Of a stretch of 64,000 nt of DNA, positions 63,072 to 64,000 are shown piece after piece. The stretch spans positions 13,103,001 through 13,167,000 of the forward strand of contig OY783220.1 in NCBI GenBank assembly GCA_963678705.1, written 5' to 3'. Position 1 is the first letter of the stretch. Every line of letters starts with the position of its first letter. Position numbers and translations under genes: made by a program. The stretch is from Panorpa germanica. Lineage: Eukaryota; Arthropoda; Insecta; Mecoptera; Panorpidae. The notes below the pieces were generated by a model. That model was not told where the DNA came from. It ran no database searches and saw only the letters and a list, made by a program, of their open reading frames with translations.

Positions 63072-64000
63072 TGGACTATAAGTAAAAAACGTTCAAACGA
63101 AATGGTAGCAGCCTCAATTACCCTGGCCTGCGCTGTCTGTCGTTTGTTTAATAAACTTATGCATCCTAAAGCCACAAGAACAAACAACAACATGGAAAAG
63201 GGCGGAAAGATTTAAATTAAAAGCAGTGGTGCACAATCGCAGGGCAAGAAAAGGTAGCTAGAAAAACAATTTCATCGATTCGATTCATAATTGTTTGTTT
63301 AATTTGATAGCTAAATTATTAATGTTCGCGCTTTTTAATGATATTGTGAGCCACTGTTCTAAACGGTACCCCCTTTTACTCCCCTATTAATAAGAGCTAC
63401 GTCGTAGATGCTAATATACGTCCAATGACATGCGGGGGATAATTGTTTGCCTTTTAACTACATCACACGCTTCACATGACAACCTTTACCCTTAACCCTT
63501 AACCCTAACGACTTGGGGAGGGGTGAGGAGAGAGGAGATAGTATACAAGTCTACCTCAGTTGAATCATCATTGAATATAAAACAAGCGTATTAAATGCTA
63601 TAAAATATATAATTCAATTTTCTATTGTTTTTATTTCAAAACTAAAAGGGTTCGCTCACAATATTAGGCAGCGATATGGTCCTATATGTGAGACTTCAAT
63701 ACTGCAAACTGTAGTAAAAAACCTGCTTCATAAAATTCACAATAAATGCAACAAGTGTCAAAACATGTACAATATATTTTCAACCCAACACCAAAAAAGT
63801 AGTAGTTTCTAAAATGTGGGTCGTACGCACGGGAGGGAAAATTAGTATCGATATAAATGTGTGAATGCCCTACCTATAACCTATATTTAATTAAAAAAAA
63901 CGCGAAAATTTATTGAAGAGAGGACTGAGATTGAAGAGGAGAACTATGCATTTATTTATTGTTAGCTGAAGTTTGGAAACCACTAGAATAAATTTAAAAT

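Larger units (their letters stand above)
54406..64000. other. 3' region with no supported gene
   Basis: AT-rich DNA with a foldback element (55180), a solo MITE end (58746), a reversed LINE tail (59501) and a hairpin repeat (62976). A GC-richer tract at 61842-61967 is open from a possible acceptor (TTTTATGTGCAG) to a stop, but nothing in its residues identifies it. No further receptor exon can be claimed, apart from the weak candidate at 60723. Confidence 0.5.

Noticed and set aside
63487-63507. CCCTTAACCCTTAACCCTAA, telomere-like
   Set aside because: Only about three imperfect units, and the usual insect telomere repeat is TTAGG/CCTAA; probably chance low complexity.

Overview
The window is AT-rich eukaryotic DNA with multi-kilobase introns, GT-AG splice sites and many transposon relics. 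The one gene I can support encodes a family B (secretin-type) G-protein-coupled receptor of the insect DH31 / calcitonin-receptor-like group, so the source is an arthropod, most probably an insect with an expanded, repeat-filled genome. I cannot name the species.

The receptor lies on the + strand. Nine exons (7163-7273, 20737-20843, 22960-23051, 29215-29341, 32350-32576, 36261-36434, 36502-36625, 39201-39242, 40259-40339) join in frame into 361 residues with consistent intron phases (1,0,2,0,2,2,0,0). They cover five of the six hormone-domain cysteines, all seven membrane segments and helix 8. The exon(s) with the start codon, signal peptide and first cysteine were not found in 1-7162 and may lie outside the window. 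The C-terminal tail is uncertain: either exon 9 reads through to a stop at 40391, or it splices to distant exons. Candidates at 51278 and 53069 are phase-compatible, and two further ones (43441, 60723) are listed as weak.

Everything else is intronic or flanking DNA dominated by mobile-element remains. I find: (i) TTAA-bounded elements with G-run terminal inverted repeats, in three clear families, which look like piggyBac-type non-autonomous elements; (ii) a family with TIRs containing GGGTCGACTGATTGCAAAC and a TAA/TAAA duplication (PIF/Harbinger-like, tentative); (iii) MITEs ending in CCCAGTAAAC; (iv) several hairpin or foldback elements; (v) 3' ends of at least three LINE families, recognised by ORF2 C-terminal motifs; (vi) a Helitron-like element, an RTE-associated short element and a tRNA-like SINE head; (vii) a 5' fragment of U2 snRNA.

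The most interesting arrangement is a pair of ~730-bp inverted copies of one TTAA element in the introns on either side of exons 6 and 7 of the receptor (32743-33478 and 37061-37787). Its pre-mRNA could fold into a long duplex that loops out these two exons, which would be a natural substrate for circular RNA formation, exon skipping or A-to-I editing. No CRISPR, rRNA gene, intact tRNA, intact transposase or second host gene was recognised.
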